Of a DNA stretch of 64,000 nucleotides, positions 47,161-59,160 are shown piece by piece. The DNA is from Leptodactylus fallax (taxonomy: Eukaryota > Chordata > Amphibia > Anura > Leptodactylidae), in assembly GCA_947044405.1 (NCBI GenBank), contig CAMRHE010000359.1, forward strand, positions 1,603,001 through 1,667,000, written 5' to 3'. Position 1 is the first letter of the stretch. Each line of letters begins with the position of its first letter. A program made the translations under genes and the position numbers. The notes below the pieces were generated by a model, which was not told where the DNA came from, did no database searches, and saw only the letters and a program-made list of their open reading frames with translations.

Positions 47161-47460
47161 TGTGACACATCCGTCATACTATTATAGCAGATGCTGGGTA
47201 TTTAACACGTCTGTTATCTTCATATCTTGGTAAAGATTACCTGCGTTAAAAGAGATGGACCCACAAGGCAGAGATCACGGAGCCAGAGCAACTGATTGGT
47301 GGGGATGCCAGATGTCTGATCCCCTCTAATCTGATATTGATGACCTGTTCTTAGGATAGGCCACCCGTGGAAAACCCCTTAATCAAAACTGTTATCTGCA
47401 TGTCTTGGTTAAATTCACCTGTTATAAAAAGAGGTGAACCCCAATCTAACCATAATCTTC
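47161..47460. repeat. Direct repeats flanking a MITE fragment
   Basis: About 60 bp at 47205-47265 and 47385-47445 are related (CTGTTATCT(T/G)CAT, TCTTGGT(A/T)AA, ACCTG..TTA, AGAG(A/G)TG.ACCC). Between them is a GACCTATC-family fragment (47280-47382). Confidence 0.4.
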
Positions 47461-48109
47461 TCTGAGGATCTTTAATTGTGTTCACAGAATATCACTGGTT
47501 GGCAAATGAATGTGTCATCAATTAGTTAACACATTCCTTCTAAGCCTACATAATATTAAGTTATTTGCACCAGAAAACTGCAGTTATTTGTGATATTTTC
47601 TTATGTATTAGTGCTGCCAGAATCTTTTATCATGCATTTGCATGATCCATGGCCTCAGGTGCACCAAACCCAGAATTTTTCCTTTCTGGTAGACATTGTG
47701 AGTGTACCTTTAGGTATCAGGAGCGTGTTAGATTTACAAGCTAGATGTCATGAGTGTGTTTATGATTTGCAACTTTAAAAAAAATCACAAAAATTGTTAG
47801 AATTTTAATCCAGTCTCTAAGTGGAGTAGAAAGGGAAGAAAAAAAATCACTGATTGAAATGCAAAAAATATATCAAGCACATAGTACAAGAAGATTGTGT
47901 ATAAAAACAGTGTGTATAAAAACTGATTTTAACCATGCTAGTAACCCTTTTTTATTTGTGTGTGTTTGTTTTTCTTTCTGCAGGCTTCAAGTATCCTGTG
48001 GACTTGGATTCGGACTAGTGTTTTTGGTTTTTCTTTTTAAATGGTTAAAGAGGGTTACGGAGAGATTATTTTAAGAAACTTTTTTTTTTTTTTTTATTTT
48101 AAACTAGGT
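47461..48109. other. Unassigned non-coding sequence
   Basis: Contains a polypyrimidine-CAG acceptor look-alike at about 47950-47984 and T-runs at about 48082-48097. No gene supported. Confidence 0.3.
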
Positions 48110-48260
48110 TGTCTGACAGCTATTACTAAGGTTGGGGTTTAATGTTAGCCAGGCAAAAGGCTAACAATAAATTTTCCCCACACTGTTACCCAGGTACCCA
48201 ACAAACCAGGGCTGTAGGGAAAAGCTAGTTACCATCAGACTTGGACCATCTACATTTATT
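48110..48260. repeat. Possible dispersed repeat, unclassified
   Basis: Internal wording AATGTTAGCCAGGCAAAAGG followed by CTAACAATAAATTTTCCCC forms a short imperfect inverted pair (GTTAGCC and GGCTAAC). No other copy lies in this window, so the call is weak. Confidence 0.25.
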
Positions 48261-48843
48261 ATCTGTTTCAGGACAGCTGGCTTGTATTTTTAGTCTGGAA
48301 AGGCTGTGTCTGCTAGTTTTTACTTTGGTTCCTTATGAAATAAGGGCATAACCCCACATCATTTTTTACACACTTTTTATTCAAATAAATTGTAATGATA
48401 AATGCAACTTTAATAATGACAATACTAGTAATATAAAAATTTAATTCAGAACTATTTAATATACAGAATTCATCGACTTCTTAATATTTTCTTTTTTTTT
48501 ACGAAGTAATACATTATTTATGAAATCAAATCAAAATTTCTCTCACTCGAATTATTTTATGCCAATGGAATTTTGCCACTTACCAAGGTAAATAACAGTT
48601 TTATATCTAATTTCCACTTCATAACATATATTATTATGTATCTATTCTGTATTCAGAAGCAAAGGTATGGCATCATCCTTATCACATACACACATACAGT
48701 GCAATCTCCAGTCATTATTGTAATATGTACTGCATGCTAAATACTTCAGTACAAAAGAGAGAACATTTACAGTAATGAACCATGTGCAACAATATCTCCA
48801 GTATTTCACAAATAGCAGACCTGAAAATATCAGAAATGGTCTT
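48261..48843. other. Unassigned non-coding sequence
   Basis: AT-rich, no feature recognised. Confidence 0.35.
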
Positions 48844-49062
48844 ACTCTAGGTTCACAATTGCGCTCGGGTTTCCAGAAGCGGAAAGCCAATCCACTTACA
48901 AAGCGGTTACCCACGAAAACCCACGGACCCCATAGATTATAATGGGGTCTGCCAGGTTTCCACCCAAAAAATGCAGCACTTTTTCCCCTGCATTTTTCAA
49001 GAGTTTTCGGGGACGGAAACCCTGAACGGAATCCAAGTGCTGGTGTGAACCATAGGCTTACC
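48844..49062. repeat. MITE with TAGGTTCACA ends
   Basis: Left TACTCTAGGTTCACA and right TGTGAACCATAGGCTTAC are inverted matches; inside, GGGTTTCCAGAAGCGGAAA and TTTTCGGGGACGGAAACCC also pair. Contains CCCATAGATTATAATGGGGT. Confidence 0.55.
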
Positions 49063-49443
49063 ATGTCTGACACTGTAGAATGGAAGTCCAGTAATAGATC
49101 CATATGGTTCAGGATCATGGCTTGGGGTTGAGATGGTAACTGAACCTATTAATTTTTAGTCAGGGTGTTGTATACTAATATACCTACAGGTGCATCTCAA
49201 TAAATTAGAATATCTTTGAAAACTTAATTTATTTCAGTAATCCACTAACCCACATGTATTTGATAGATTCATTACAAAGTAAGTGGTCTATTTCTGTGAA
49301 TGTTGAGGATTATGGCTTGCAGCTAATGAAAACCCAAAAGTTATTAGCTCAAGAAATTTGAATATTTTGTAAGACTAATTAAAAAATTATTTCCAGTATA
49401 GAAATGTTGGCCTACTGAAAATTATGTGCATAATATGCACTCA

Positions 49444-50349
49444 ATACCTGGTCAGGGATCATTTTGCATGAATTGTTGCATCAATGAGGCATAGCATGGA
49501 GGTGATCATTCTGTTGCACTGCTGAGGTGTCATTGAAGCTGAGGTTGCTTTGATAGTGGCCTCCAGTTCGTCTGTATTTTTGGGTCTTTGCAAAGTTTGC
49601 TGGCCAATGAAACATAGTGATACCGTTTTTATTAAAACAGGTATTGTTACTTTTGCCTGTGTGGGCAGGTGCCACATCCTGCTGGAAAATGAAATCCATA
49701 TTCCTATAAAACTTGTCAGCAGAGGGAAGCAGGAAGTGCTCTAGAATGTCCTGTTATAACACAGTGGACCAATACCAGCAGAAGATATGGTTCCCCAAAC
49801 CATCACTGACTGTGGAAATGTCACACTAGACCTCAAGCAGCTTGGATTGTGTGCCTCTTCACTCTTCCTTCAGACTCTGGGAACTTGATTTACAAATAAC
49901 ATTTACTTTCATCTGAAAACAGGACTTTGGGAAACTGAGCAACAGTCCAGTCCTTTTTCTCCTTAGCCAAGGTAAGATGCTTCTAATGTTATCTCTGGGT
50001 CATGAGTGGCTTGACACAAGGAGTGTGACAGTTGTAACCCATGTCCTAGATACATCTGTGTGTGTGTGTGTGTGTGTGGTGGCTCTTGAAGTATTGTCTA
50101 CAGCCACAGTCCAATCTCCCCTGAATTCTTGAATGACCTTTTTTTGACAATCCTCTCAAGGCTGTGGTTATCCCGGTTGCCTGTGCACTTTTTTTTTTTA
50201 CCATACTTTTTCCTTTCACTCAACTTTCTATTAATATAGTTGGATACAGCACCATGTGAACAGCCAGCTTCTTCAGCTATGACTTTTTGTGGCTTAAGGG
50301 TGTCAATGACTGTGTTCTGGACAACTGTAAAGTCAGCAGTCTTCCCCAT
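49444..50349 (-). pseudogene. Tc1-E transposase, decayed
   Basis: DDE transposase of the Tc1 family. The N-terminus starts at ATG 50349-50347: MGKTADFTVVQNTVIDTL, then helix-turn-helix KVIAEEAGCSHGAVSNYI and SLERIVKK. The middle, including the first D, is badly damaged. The later part has DFIFQQDVAPAHTGKS (second D) and, in another frame, the C-terminal helices (DELEATIKATSASMTPQQC, ending IHAK). The SPDLNPIE motif with the catalytic E is degenerate. Multiple frameshifts. Confidence 0.82.
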
Positions 50350-50496
50350 GATTGTGTAGCCTACTGAATCAGACTGAGGGACCATTTAAAGGCTTCACAA
50401 GCTTTGGCCAAGAGTCAACAGTATTGCATTTTTTTCACAATATTCTAATTTTCTGAGATAGTAAGTTTTGGGTTTCCATTAACTTTAAGCTATAAT

Positions 50497-50903
50497 TAGA
50501 GATGAGTGAATTGAAGCTGCAGAAGTGGAATTCAATCCAAATTTCAGGAAATCTTCGATTTGCATGGAATCCGGATTTCCTGATTCTTCGCGGTAACGAA
50601 TATTTAGTAAGGACCTTTGTGACATCAGATACTCACATGATATTCTCTAGTGATGTGATTGGGTAGGCTTGTATTTGCTTGTTAGCAGATCCTTCCACAT
50701 GAAAAAAAGTTGTCCGTGCTGGAGAGAGAGAGAGACATGACCACGGCATCCAAGGGCTTCCGCCATTTTTCCGCCCACCCAGGCTCTCTGCAGACAGAAA
50801 ATAGCTGTTTATTCGCCACAAATTAATTCGGATCGAATAGAATCATAACAGAAAATTCGGCGAAGTTGCCCAATCGAATTTTTGAAAACTTCGCTCATCT
50901 CTA
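50497..50903. mobile_element. hAT-like MITE with a perfect 8-bp duplication
   Basis: 407 bp with ends TAGAGATGAGTGAA and TTCGCTCATCTCTA. Flanked by identical GCTATAAT at 50489-50496 and 50904-50911. The 8-bp duplication supports hAT-type mobilisation. No coding capacity. Inserted between the transposase and the arm of Tc1-E. Confidence 0.85.
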
Positions 50904-51052
50904 GCTATAATCAACATAAACATAAATAAATGCTTGAAATAGATCACTCTGTGTGTAATAAATCTATAATATAGGAGTTTCACTTTTTGAATCAAATTAC
51001 TGTAATAGATTAACTTTTCAAAGATATTCTAATTTATTGAGATATTCCTTTA

Positions 51053-51647
51053 TATGCTATAGACTTTTCAGAGGAATAGGGTATGGTAGTCATCAATAGC
51101 TATAGGTGGGGCTAAAAGTATAGGGATGGGGGGGGTGAAAATGGTTCAGCTATTGCTATACACTCAGGGCTTTGTATCTAAATTGAGGCAGGCTGGAATA
51201 GGAAATGGTCAATTTAGAATATGTGTTATAGATTTAAGGAACAGACTGAGATTATACAAAAATTCAACCAAGAACCTAAGTTTGCTAAAGGCTAACAAAG
51301 AAAAAACAATTATAAAACACCCTAGAGATGTTACGATATTGCCTCAAGCAAAAAAAAAAAAAAAAAAAAAGCACACACATACACATTTTGCTAGGGATTT
51401 AATTGACTTCAAAGAAAACACTTGGGGGATAGAAGCAACAGGATTAACATTCACACAGACCTATCAGCTACAAAAAATTGAGGTATTAGGTTCAGATACC
51501 TCTAGTAAAAAACAGAGATAGAGGTAGAAGCTGTGGCACCCCATCAAAGAAATCTAGAGAAGGTGTTTTGGAGTTGGGTCCAACATTTTAAGTGTGGCAC
51601 CAGAATTCCCCCAGTCAGGGTCAAACAGGCACAGATAATTAATCATG

Positions 51648-51650
<3 letters not shown>
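51053..51650. other. Unassigned non-coding sequence
   Basis: A 131-codon frame (51126-51521) crosses G-, A- and CA-runs and has no recognised motif. Confidence 0.3.
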
Positions 51651-51683
<33 letters not shown>

Positions 51684-51689
<6 letters not shown>

Positions 51690-52108
51690 GAGGATGTGAA
51701 CCTAGAGGGCGCTAGGGAGTGACCCAGGCCAGCCCTGAAAAGGCCCTCAGCCACGCCTTTGGGTGGTGGCGTGTAACTCCAGGAGGGCTGGAGTATCCTG
51801 CAGGAAGCAGGAAGTAGTGGACCAGCTGGACAGATAGACGGTCTGTGCCAGAGGGCTGGGTCCAAGGAGGACTGTTGCTGGAAGCTGAGCAATAGTCAGG
51901 ACAGTTAGGGGCTCAAGGAGTGAGTTAGGACCCTAACTGTGGTCTAGGTTTTTTGTTGTTTTGCTCTGTTGCAGTTAAGCTGAATAAAGCCACTTTTATT
52001 TTATGCTTGGACCGTCTGAAAGCTATCTTTCCGGCGCCCAGTACCACGAACCACCGCTGTCAGGTCCGGGAGTCTGCCGCCATTTGAGTCTAATTCCCCC
52101 AAGTTGTC

Positions 52109-52111
<3 letters not shown>
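51684..52111 (+). mobile_element. Solo LTR inside an (AT)n microsatellite
   Basis: 428 bp beginning TGTTGTGAGGATG and ending AAGTTGTCACA, with AATAAA at 51983-51988 in TGAATAAAGCC, as expected for an LTR R region. (AT)n runs abut both ends (51651-51683 and 52112-52151). The 5-bp flanks are both ATATA, consistent with a target duplication but not proof, because the target is repetitive. No internal region or second LTR. Confidence 0.7.
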
Positions 52112-52151
<40 letters not shown>

Positions 52152-52155
<4 letters not shown>

Positions 52156-52714
52156 AGCAAGGTCTGTCCTTTATACCAATTAATACATTTAATTTGTTCA
52201 ATTGGATACACCTGTTTAATAACAAAGTCTTATGACATTAACATATACACGAAACGAAACGAAAGGGGTGAACTAAACTGAACCGACCCCTGCATGTAGA
52301 CATGCGAGTAACACCAGAGACTGTACAGATATCCGGTATGTTGCACAGACTAAGTACAGTCATATACAGATTTAAAGGGGTTTTTCCCATCCCAAGGTTT
52401 CTCCTTCTCTCCTATCTGTACTTCCCTCAATTTCCTGGTTTTTAGCTCAGGCCAGCAGCATACTTCTAAGATGAACAGTTTGTTCACTCTAAATTGCAGT
52501 TATTTCTTGCTTTGCATACAAAAATAACAGATGTATTGATCAAAGCACTGTCCTGGCCCCTATTAATGCTCAGCAACTGAGTGCCCTTTTAATAGAGGCA
52601 AAATAGAATAGAATATAGGTAACTAGGAACAGGGACTGAGTTATCAGTCCAACCACTAGAGCTAGATGAGAGGTGGTCTGAAACCTAGATGAGCTGTACA
52701 GTCAAGTTTATGCG
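52152..52714. repeat. Flank with one TTAA-type MITE end
   Basis: TTTAAAGGGGTTTTTCCCATC at about 52372 is a typical TTAA-type MITE terminus, comparable to the ends of 33396-35545. The opposite end was not found. 52152-52371 is otherwise featureless. Confidence 0.35.
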
Positions 52715-52855
52715 AAGACCCAATATTTACAATATTGACCCTCATTTTTCTAGGCATAAAACTTGCTCTGGCATGTTACATACCAGCATCTGGAACAAAT
52801 CCTGAATGATGGCAACCCATTCTTGCCTAATCAGTGCTTGGAGTTTATCATAATA

Positions 52856-53231
52856 CAGGTGCATCTCAATAAATTAGAATATCTTTAAAACATTATTTTC
52901 TTTCAGTAATTAAATTAAAAAAGTGACCTCCTATATTTTCTAGATTCTTTACACACAGAGTGTTCTATTTCAAGTGTTTTATTTCTGTAAATTTTGATTA
53001 TGGATTACAGGTAATGAAAACCAAAATCTAAGAAAATTTGAATATTGTAAAAAAGTTCAGTATTGTAAATTCAGTGTGTCACCTGCCAAGGTTTCCTAAG
53101 CCTTTACATGGTCCCTCAGTCTGGTTCAGTAGGACACACAATCATGGAAGACGCTGATTATGAATTGAATTACTGAATCACTGAAATGAATGAACGTTTC
53201 AAAGATATTCTAATTTATTGAGATGCACCTG
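52856..53231. mobile_element. Tc1-E deletion derivative (MITE-like)
   Basis: 376 bp with matching ends CAGGTGCATCTCAATAAATT and its reverse complement, flanked by TA at 52854-52855 and 53232-53233. The sequence follows the outer parts of Tc1-E (49187-51050), including GGTCCCTCAGTCTG and CACAATCATGG from just before the transposase start, with nearly all coding sequence gone. It sits inside Tc1-B'. Confidence 0.9.
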
Positions 53232-53316
53232 TATCTGTGTTTTTGTTTGTCCACCCACTTTTTGAGGATTGATCGCAGGTTAACAATAAAATTGAGGTTT
53301 GAGGTGTTTCTTGGTG

Positions 53317-54020
53317 TGAAAGATCCTCAGTGCGCCAACACCGCTGTGGCTCACACCTGAGTCTTCTTTCATATAAACCGCACTCACTGCCAGTGAGTGT
53401 CGGGTTCACAAGATAAATACAAGACAAGCTTTCTAAATTTTATATATTTATTAACCCCTAAATGGGTCGGTATTAACATCTAACACATGCAGTTCAGAAC
53501 AGATATGCAGATGTATGCAAGCATTAACAGTTACTAGTTACAATATACAGTACTTAAAATAAAAAGGAATAAAGGTGAAATGATTACTTTACCACGCATC
53601 TCCTTGATGTGGCTCTATAATCCAACACTCACACATGCTCTGGTATGTGTGAGTAACCCAGTGGAGGCTACTAGCAGCAGCATGCCTGCCTGCATGCTCT
53701 CACAGTCTCTCAGTAAACTCTTGTAGTCTCAGCCCAATCTCCATAGCATAATATCCCCCCACGGACCTCTTACCTCATCTTTTATACCCTTTATGCCACC
53801 TCCCAGAATGAGGTCATCGGCGGCAGCAAGTCTGATGGATTAATCCACTCAAGTCCAGATTCTTTGCAAAGAGCTGAGACCAAGCGAAATGATACAATGT
53901 TATCAGCCATATCTGATCTATCAGTGCAGACTGGACAATGCAGGTGTTTGTTTGATCACTCAGGGCTGTGTATGAGTACAATGGATCCCTGCTGGGATGG
54001 ATACAAAGCCCTATTGTTAC

Positions 54021-54021
<1 letters not shown>
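53317..54021 (-). mobile_element. Possible LTR inside Tc1-B'
   Basis: Read on the minus strand, the block begins TGTAACAATAGGGC and ends GGATCTTTCACA, with an AATAAA-containing T/A-rich patch at about 53445-53455. TG...CA ends fit an LTR. No target duplication was found; one side abuts the (TAA)n tail of the L2-like LINE. Confidence 0.35.
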
Positions 54022-54057
<36 letters not shown>

Positions 54058-54735
54058 GTCCTTTAATAGTCCCACAGTGGGGAAATTCAGTGTGTTACAG
54101 CAGCAAAGATAAGATAAGCAGATACAAATACAAATACAACATGTACAGGAATGTTCCAAGGTGAGAGGCATTACATTAATAGCAGACAGACAGATAGGAC
54201 GTAGCAGAGGGGGGGGGGGGATTTAACAGGCAGAGAGATATTTCAGTTCTCTGTATGTAATGATCTCCGCTTAGGTCGGTGTTGGTTGTACAGCCTAACC
54301 GCGGTGGGGAGGAAAGACTTCCGATAGCGCTCCTTCTCACACCTAGGGTGGAGCAGTCGGTCACTGACAGTACTGCCCAGCGCAATCACAGTCTCATGCA
54401 TGGGATGGGAGTTATTCTCCCGCATGCAGCTCACCACGGACTGTATCCTTCTGTCACCCACCACCTGCACTGGGTCCAGTGGGCTCCCCAGGACAGAGCT
54501 GGCCCTTCTAATCAGCTTGTCAAGTTTATTTCTGTCCCTGGTTGATATACTGCTCCCCCAGCAGGCCACTCCAAAGAAGATGGCTGATGCCACTACCGAG
54601 TTGAAGAAAGTCCTAAGAAGTGCCCCCCGGATTCCAAAGGCTCTCAGCTTCCTAAGCAGGTAGAGCCTGCTGTGGCCCTTCCTGTACAGGGCCTCCATAT
54701 GATCTACAATGTTGCTTCTACTGATAACATACAAC
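54022..54735 (-). pseudogene. L2-like LINE, 3' end of the reverse transcriptase ORF
   Basis: Minus strand encodes YRKGHSRLYLLRKLRAFGIR, FFNSVVASAIFFGVACWGSS, KLIRRASSVLGSPLDPVQVV, HPMHETVIALGSTVSDRLL and RYRKSFLPTAVRLYNQH, the conserved C-terminal end of ORF2 in vertebrate L2/Rex-group LINEs. The 3' untranslated part contains GAATTTCCCCACTGTGGGAC and ends in a (TTA)n tail (54022-54057 on the plus strand as TAA repeats). The copy is 5'-truncated near 54735, as is usual after target-primed reverse transcription. The frame is open for 163 codons, suggesting a fairly young copy. Confidence 0.8.
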
Positions 54736-54865
54736 TAGGATTATAGCTGCGCACCTTATGAGTAAATGCAGGTAAGAAGGGAGATACTATACCCAGAGAT
54801 CAAAATACATCTCTGAGTTATAGCCATATTTAAGCAGAATCATCACACTTAGCCATAGACCCATG
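54736..54865. other. Unassigned segment between the LINE and Tc1-B'
   Basis: 130 bases with no match to Tc1-B. May be part of the material carried in with the LINE or LTR. Confidence 0.3.
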
Positions 54866-55289
54866 GACCCAGTTCACTGAACTACTTAGTTATCAATTTG
54901 ACTTGTGACGTGGTGCTCCATCATGCTGAAAAAAGCATTGCTCATCACCAAATTGCTCCTGGATCATTGGGAGAAGTTGCTCTTGGAAAATGTTTAGATA
55001 CCATTCTTTATTTATGGTAGTGTTCTCAGATAAAGTTGTGAGTGAGTTCACTACCTTGAATGAAAAGCAACCCTATACATGAATGATCTCAGGATGCTTT
55101 ACTGTTGGCATGACACAGGACTCAAGGTGTTATTATTTTCTCTGATATAGCCCCCATAAGACTGTTTGGGACATCTGGAAGATCATCTGGAAACTTTTGA
55201 AATTTGTGTCAGTCTCAAAACTTTTGTCCAAGACTGTAAACAATGAAGAGGCATACTCAGCTGTATCTGGAAAACAGAGCAAGAATCGG

Positions 55290-55445
55290 CTATAGTCTGT
55301 CTCCCACTGTTGTCGATGGGAGGCAGTGATGGAAGTTTCTTTTTTCAGGATGTGGAAAAAAGAAGCATCGTGCTCAATCTTACTGAGGATTCTGAGGCTG
55401 GTTCAACCACAGAATCAGCAGCAATACGCTCAGGATTAATAGACC
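55290..55445 (+). repeat. Fragment of the 40631-41010 MITE family
   Basis: CTCCCACTGTTG, GGGAGGCAGTGATGGAAG and GGATGTGGAAAAAAGAAGC match 40725-40870 in order. Ends are lost. Confidence 0.6.
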
Positions 55446-56375
55446 CTTTGTCTATGAGGTTATTCAGTAAGCAAGCGCATAGATTACACAGGACCGGTAT
55501 TTGGAAAGAAATCAAGATGGAAGAACACCTCAAACTCCTCTCCAAATTACATTTTGTGTATCTAGTCTATCCCTGCGGTGGAGGCGAGACTGGGATCGGG
55601 CCATACTCTAACGAGAAACAAAGTAGATCTTTGAGATGGAAACCTGTAGTCCACTTGGGTTAAATTAACAATTGTTTTTTGGGTGTTTTGTCTGATGGCG
55701 CTCAACTCAATCTGCCTCCTCCCACACCAGGTGGTGTATTCCTACTGTCGTGTTTGCCCCTGCTCTGCTACACCCTTACCAGTTCACGTGCGATGGTGAT
55801 TTCATGTGTTGGCTGTATTTTCCCTTAACCTTTATGTCAACACAAGGTTCATCTCACTGGTGAATATGTGAGTTGTATCACTACAGTAGGGTCATATGTT
55901 TAAATCGTGTCTGTAACTCAGGTATATAAACTTTATTATACAGGCTCTGATTGAATACCCATTCACCACTTTGGCCCTATGTTTCCATACCGGTTGCTTT
56001 ATTTCGGTCCCATACACTTTATCTACTGTATGTTATCCTGGTTTAATCATCCTGTATTTATAGACTAATCGTGGATATTGGCGAGGTCATCGCTCCTCCA
56101 TGATTTGGAACAGGATAACCTTAGTTGATGGTTTTTCCTTCTGCTTTTTAGTATATGTCAGTTAGTAGCCTTTTAAACAGGGCTCTAACCAATAGAATAA
56201 TTGTAATAACTATATAGCCGGTCTCCTTTACTAATAAGGTTTAGATACTCCGTTTGTAATAAGTTTCTAACTGTCCCTCACGTATTACATAAGTGAGTTC
56301 TAAATGTTGGATTATAACTTGTAAGGTCTAATTTTATTAGTGCCTCTTGACTACCTTAGAAAAAAAAATAAAAAA

Positions 56376-56417
<42 letters not shown>

Positions 56418-57427
56418 GCATAGTTTGACAGAATATATTATTATGTACCTATGTAATTATTTAGATACTCACTTTAGGTGGTTTTTGTTTGGTGGTGCAG
56501 TGGTTGCTTTTTGGGTGTCCACAAATGCATTAAAGTTGGTTTCTATGTGCTATGATGTAATAACTAGCCTTCCCCTATTAATTCCTTTTAGATCTCCTGA
56601 TGAGCACCCTGATAATAGGGTCAAAATGTGTCAGGATGGAGAATTATTAGGGTTGGTTTAGGAACAGTTGCGGGACTACCCTTGTCAGGGTGGGAGTCTT
56701 TGATCCGGGTTTGAGGGTAATATAGGGTTACAGTTCCTTCTTCCCTAAGTTTTGGACCCTGAGTTCCCTCTCCCCCTTGGTTAGACTCAATATATCCCCC
56801 CGACCACACTTTGACCTACTAAGTTGAAGGCTGGTTCTACTTTTATATTTCGCATTATTGTGATAACATTATACATTATTTTAAGATAGGATTCTCATTG
56901 CTGTATTTGAATTTATTTGTTTGAGATCCCTTGAGGATTTGAACATATATTACTTCTTTATTAGCTATTTCTATCTAACGCTTAAATTCCAAATCACATG
57001 TAAAGTCCCACTCACAAGACCACACCCTGTTTTCTACTCTTGCAGTCCTGTACAGTAGCTGTGACTTTGAATATTAACTTGACTCCAACCAAAGACCAAA
57101 AGTTTAACTCAAAGTTGTTTTCAGTACAAGACACCAGTCTCTTAGTGTGAAAACAAAGATTGATAATTACAGTTTCTCATCATCTTACATAAGTGGCCCA
57201 TGCCGTCAATGGTTGAAGTCATTTTACTCTATCCACCACCCTACATATCTACTTATGTTGGCCTTGTCTTCTGCCAATTTAACCTATCGATAACATGGGG
57301 CCACTTTTAGAGTTTTCCAGGGCGACTAAGTTCTCAAACCACCCCAGAATGTGCGTAAGTTCTTTGCACAATTTTTAGTTGGAATTGTGGTGTATTTAGT
57401 AAGTAAATCTACCCCTTGTCACTATAT

Positions 57428-57429
<2 letters not shown>
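55446..57429. other. Unassigned non-coding sequence
   Basis: Includes a (TA)n run at 56379-56415 and CTCCTGATGAGCACCCTG with TCAAAATGTGTCAGG (about 56593-56636), which echoes 1690-1720. No gene found. Confidence 0.35.

Positions 57430-57468
<39 letters not shown>
57430..57468. repeat. (TA)n microsatellite left of Tc1-F
   Basis: About 18 TA units directly abutting the left end of Tc1-F; the array continues after its right end (59105-59160). Confidence 0.9.
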
Positions 57469-59104
<1,636 letters not shown>

Positions 59105-59156
<52 letters not shown>

Positions 59157-59160
59157 TATA
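59105..59160. repeat. (TA)n microsatellite right of Tc1-F
   Basis: Right-hand continuation of the array at 57430-57468, about 23 TA units before CATATATA. Confidence 0.9.

Larger units (their letters stand above)
49187..51050 (-). mobile_element. Tc1-E: Tc1/mariner transposon split by a MITE
   Basis: Flanked by TA at 49185-49186 and 51051-51052. Ends CAGGTGCATCTCAATAAATT (left) and, on the minus strand, AAGGAATATCTCAATAAATT (right). About 1.45 kb without the inserted MITE (50497-50903). A deletion derivative with the same ends sits at 52856-53231. Confidence 0.88.
52715..55236 (-). mobile_element. Tc1-B': second Tc1-B copy, interrupted by other elements
   Basis: Homology to Tc1-B (20714-22273) appears in three pieces in the same order: 52715-52853, 53234-53313 and 54866-55236. 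Shared wording includes GATGGCAACCCATTCTTGC, TTTTTGTTTGTCCACCC, GTGCTCCATCATGCTG and GGGAGAAGTTGCTCTT. The right end TTTTGTCCAAGACTG is followed by TA at 55237-55238. The left arm is missing. Insertions are a Tc1-E derivative (52856-53231) and a 1.55-kb block (53314-54865). Confidence 0.8.

Noticed and set aside
47950..48015. Splice acceptor followed by a short frame ending FKYPVDLDSD and stop, as a possible terminal exon
   Set aside because: Only about 11 codons, with no upstream exon recognised. Polypyrimidine-CAG sites are common in T-rich DNA.
51126..51521. 131-codon open frame
   Set aside because: It crosses a G-run, a long A-run and a CA-repeat and shows no recognised motif.
54279..54663. 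Plus-strand frames of about 88 codons
   Set aside because: Antisense shadows of the L2-like reverse transcriptase on the minus strand.
55310..55663. 117-codon open frame with some protein-like composition
   Set aside because: Its first part is a fragment of the 40631-41010 MITE family, so it is not an independent gene.
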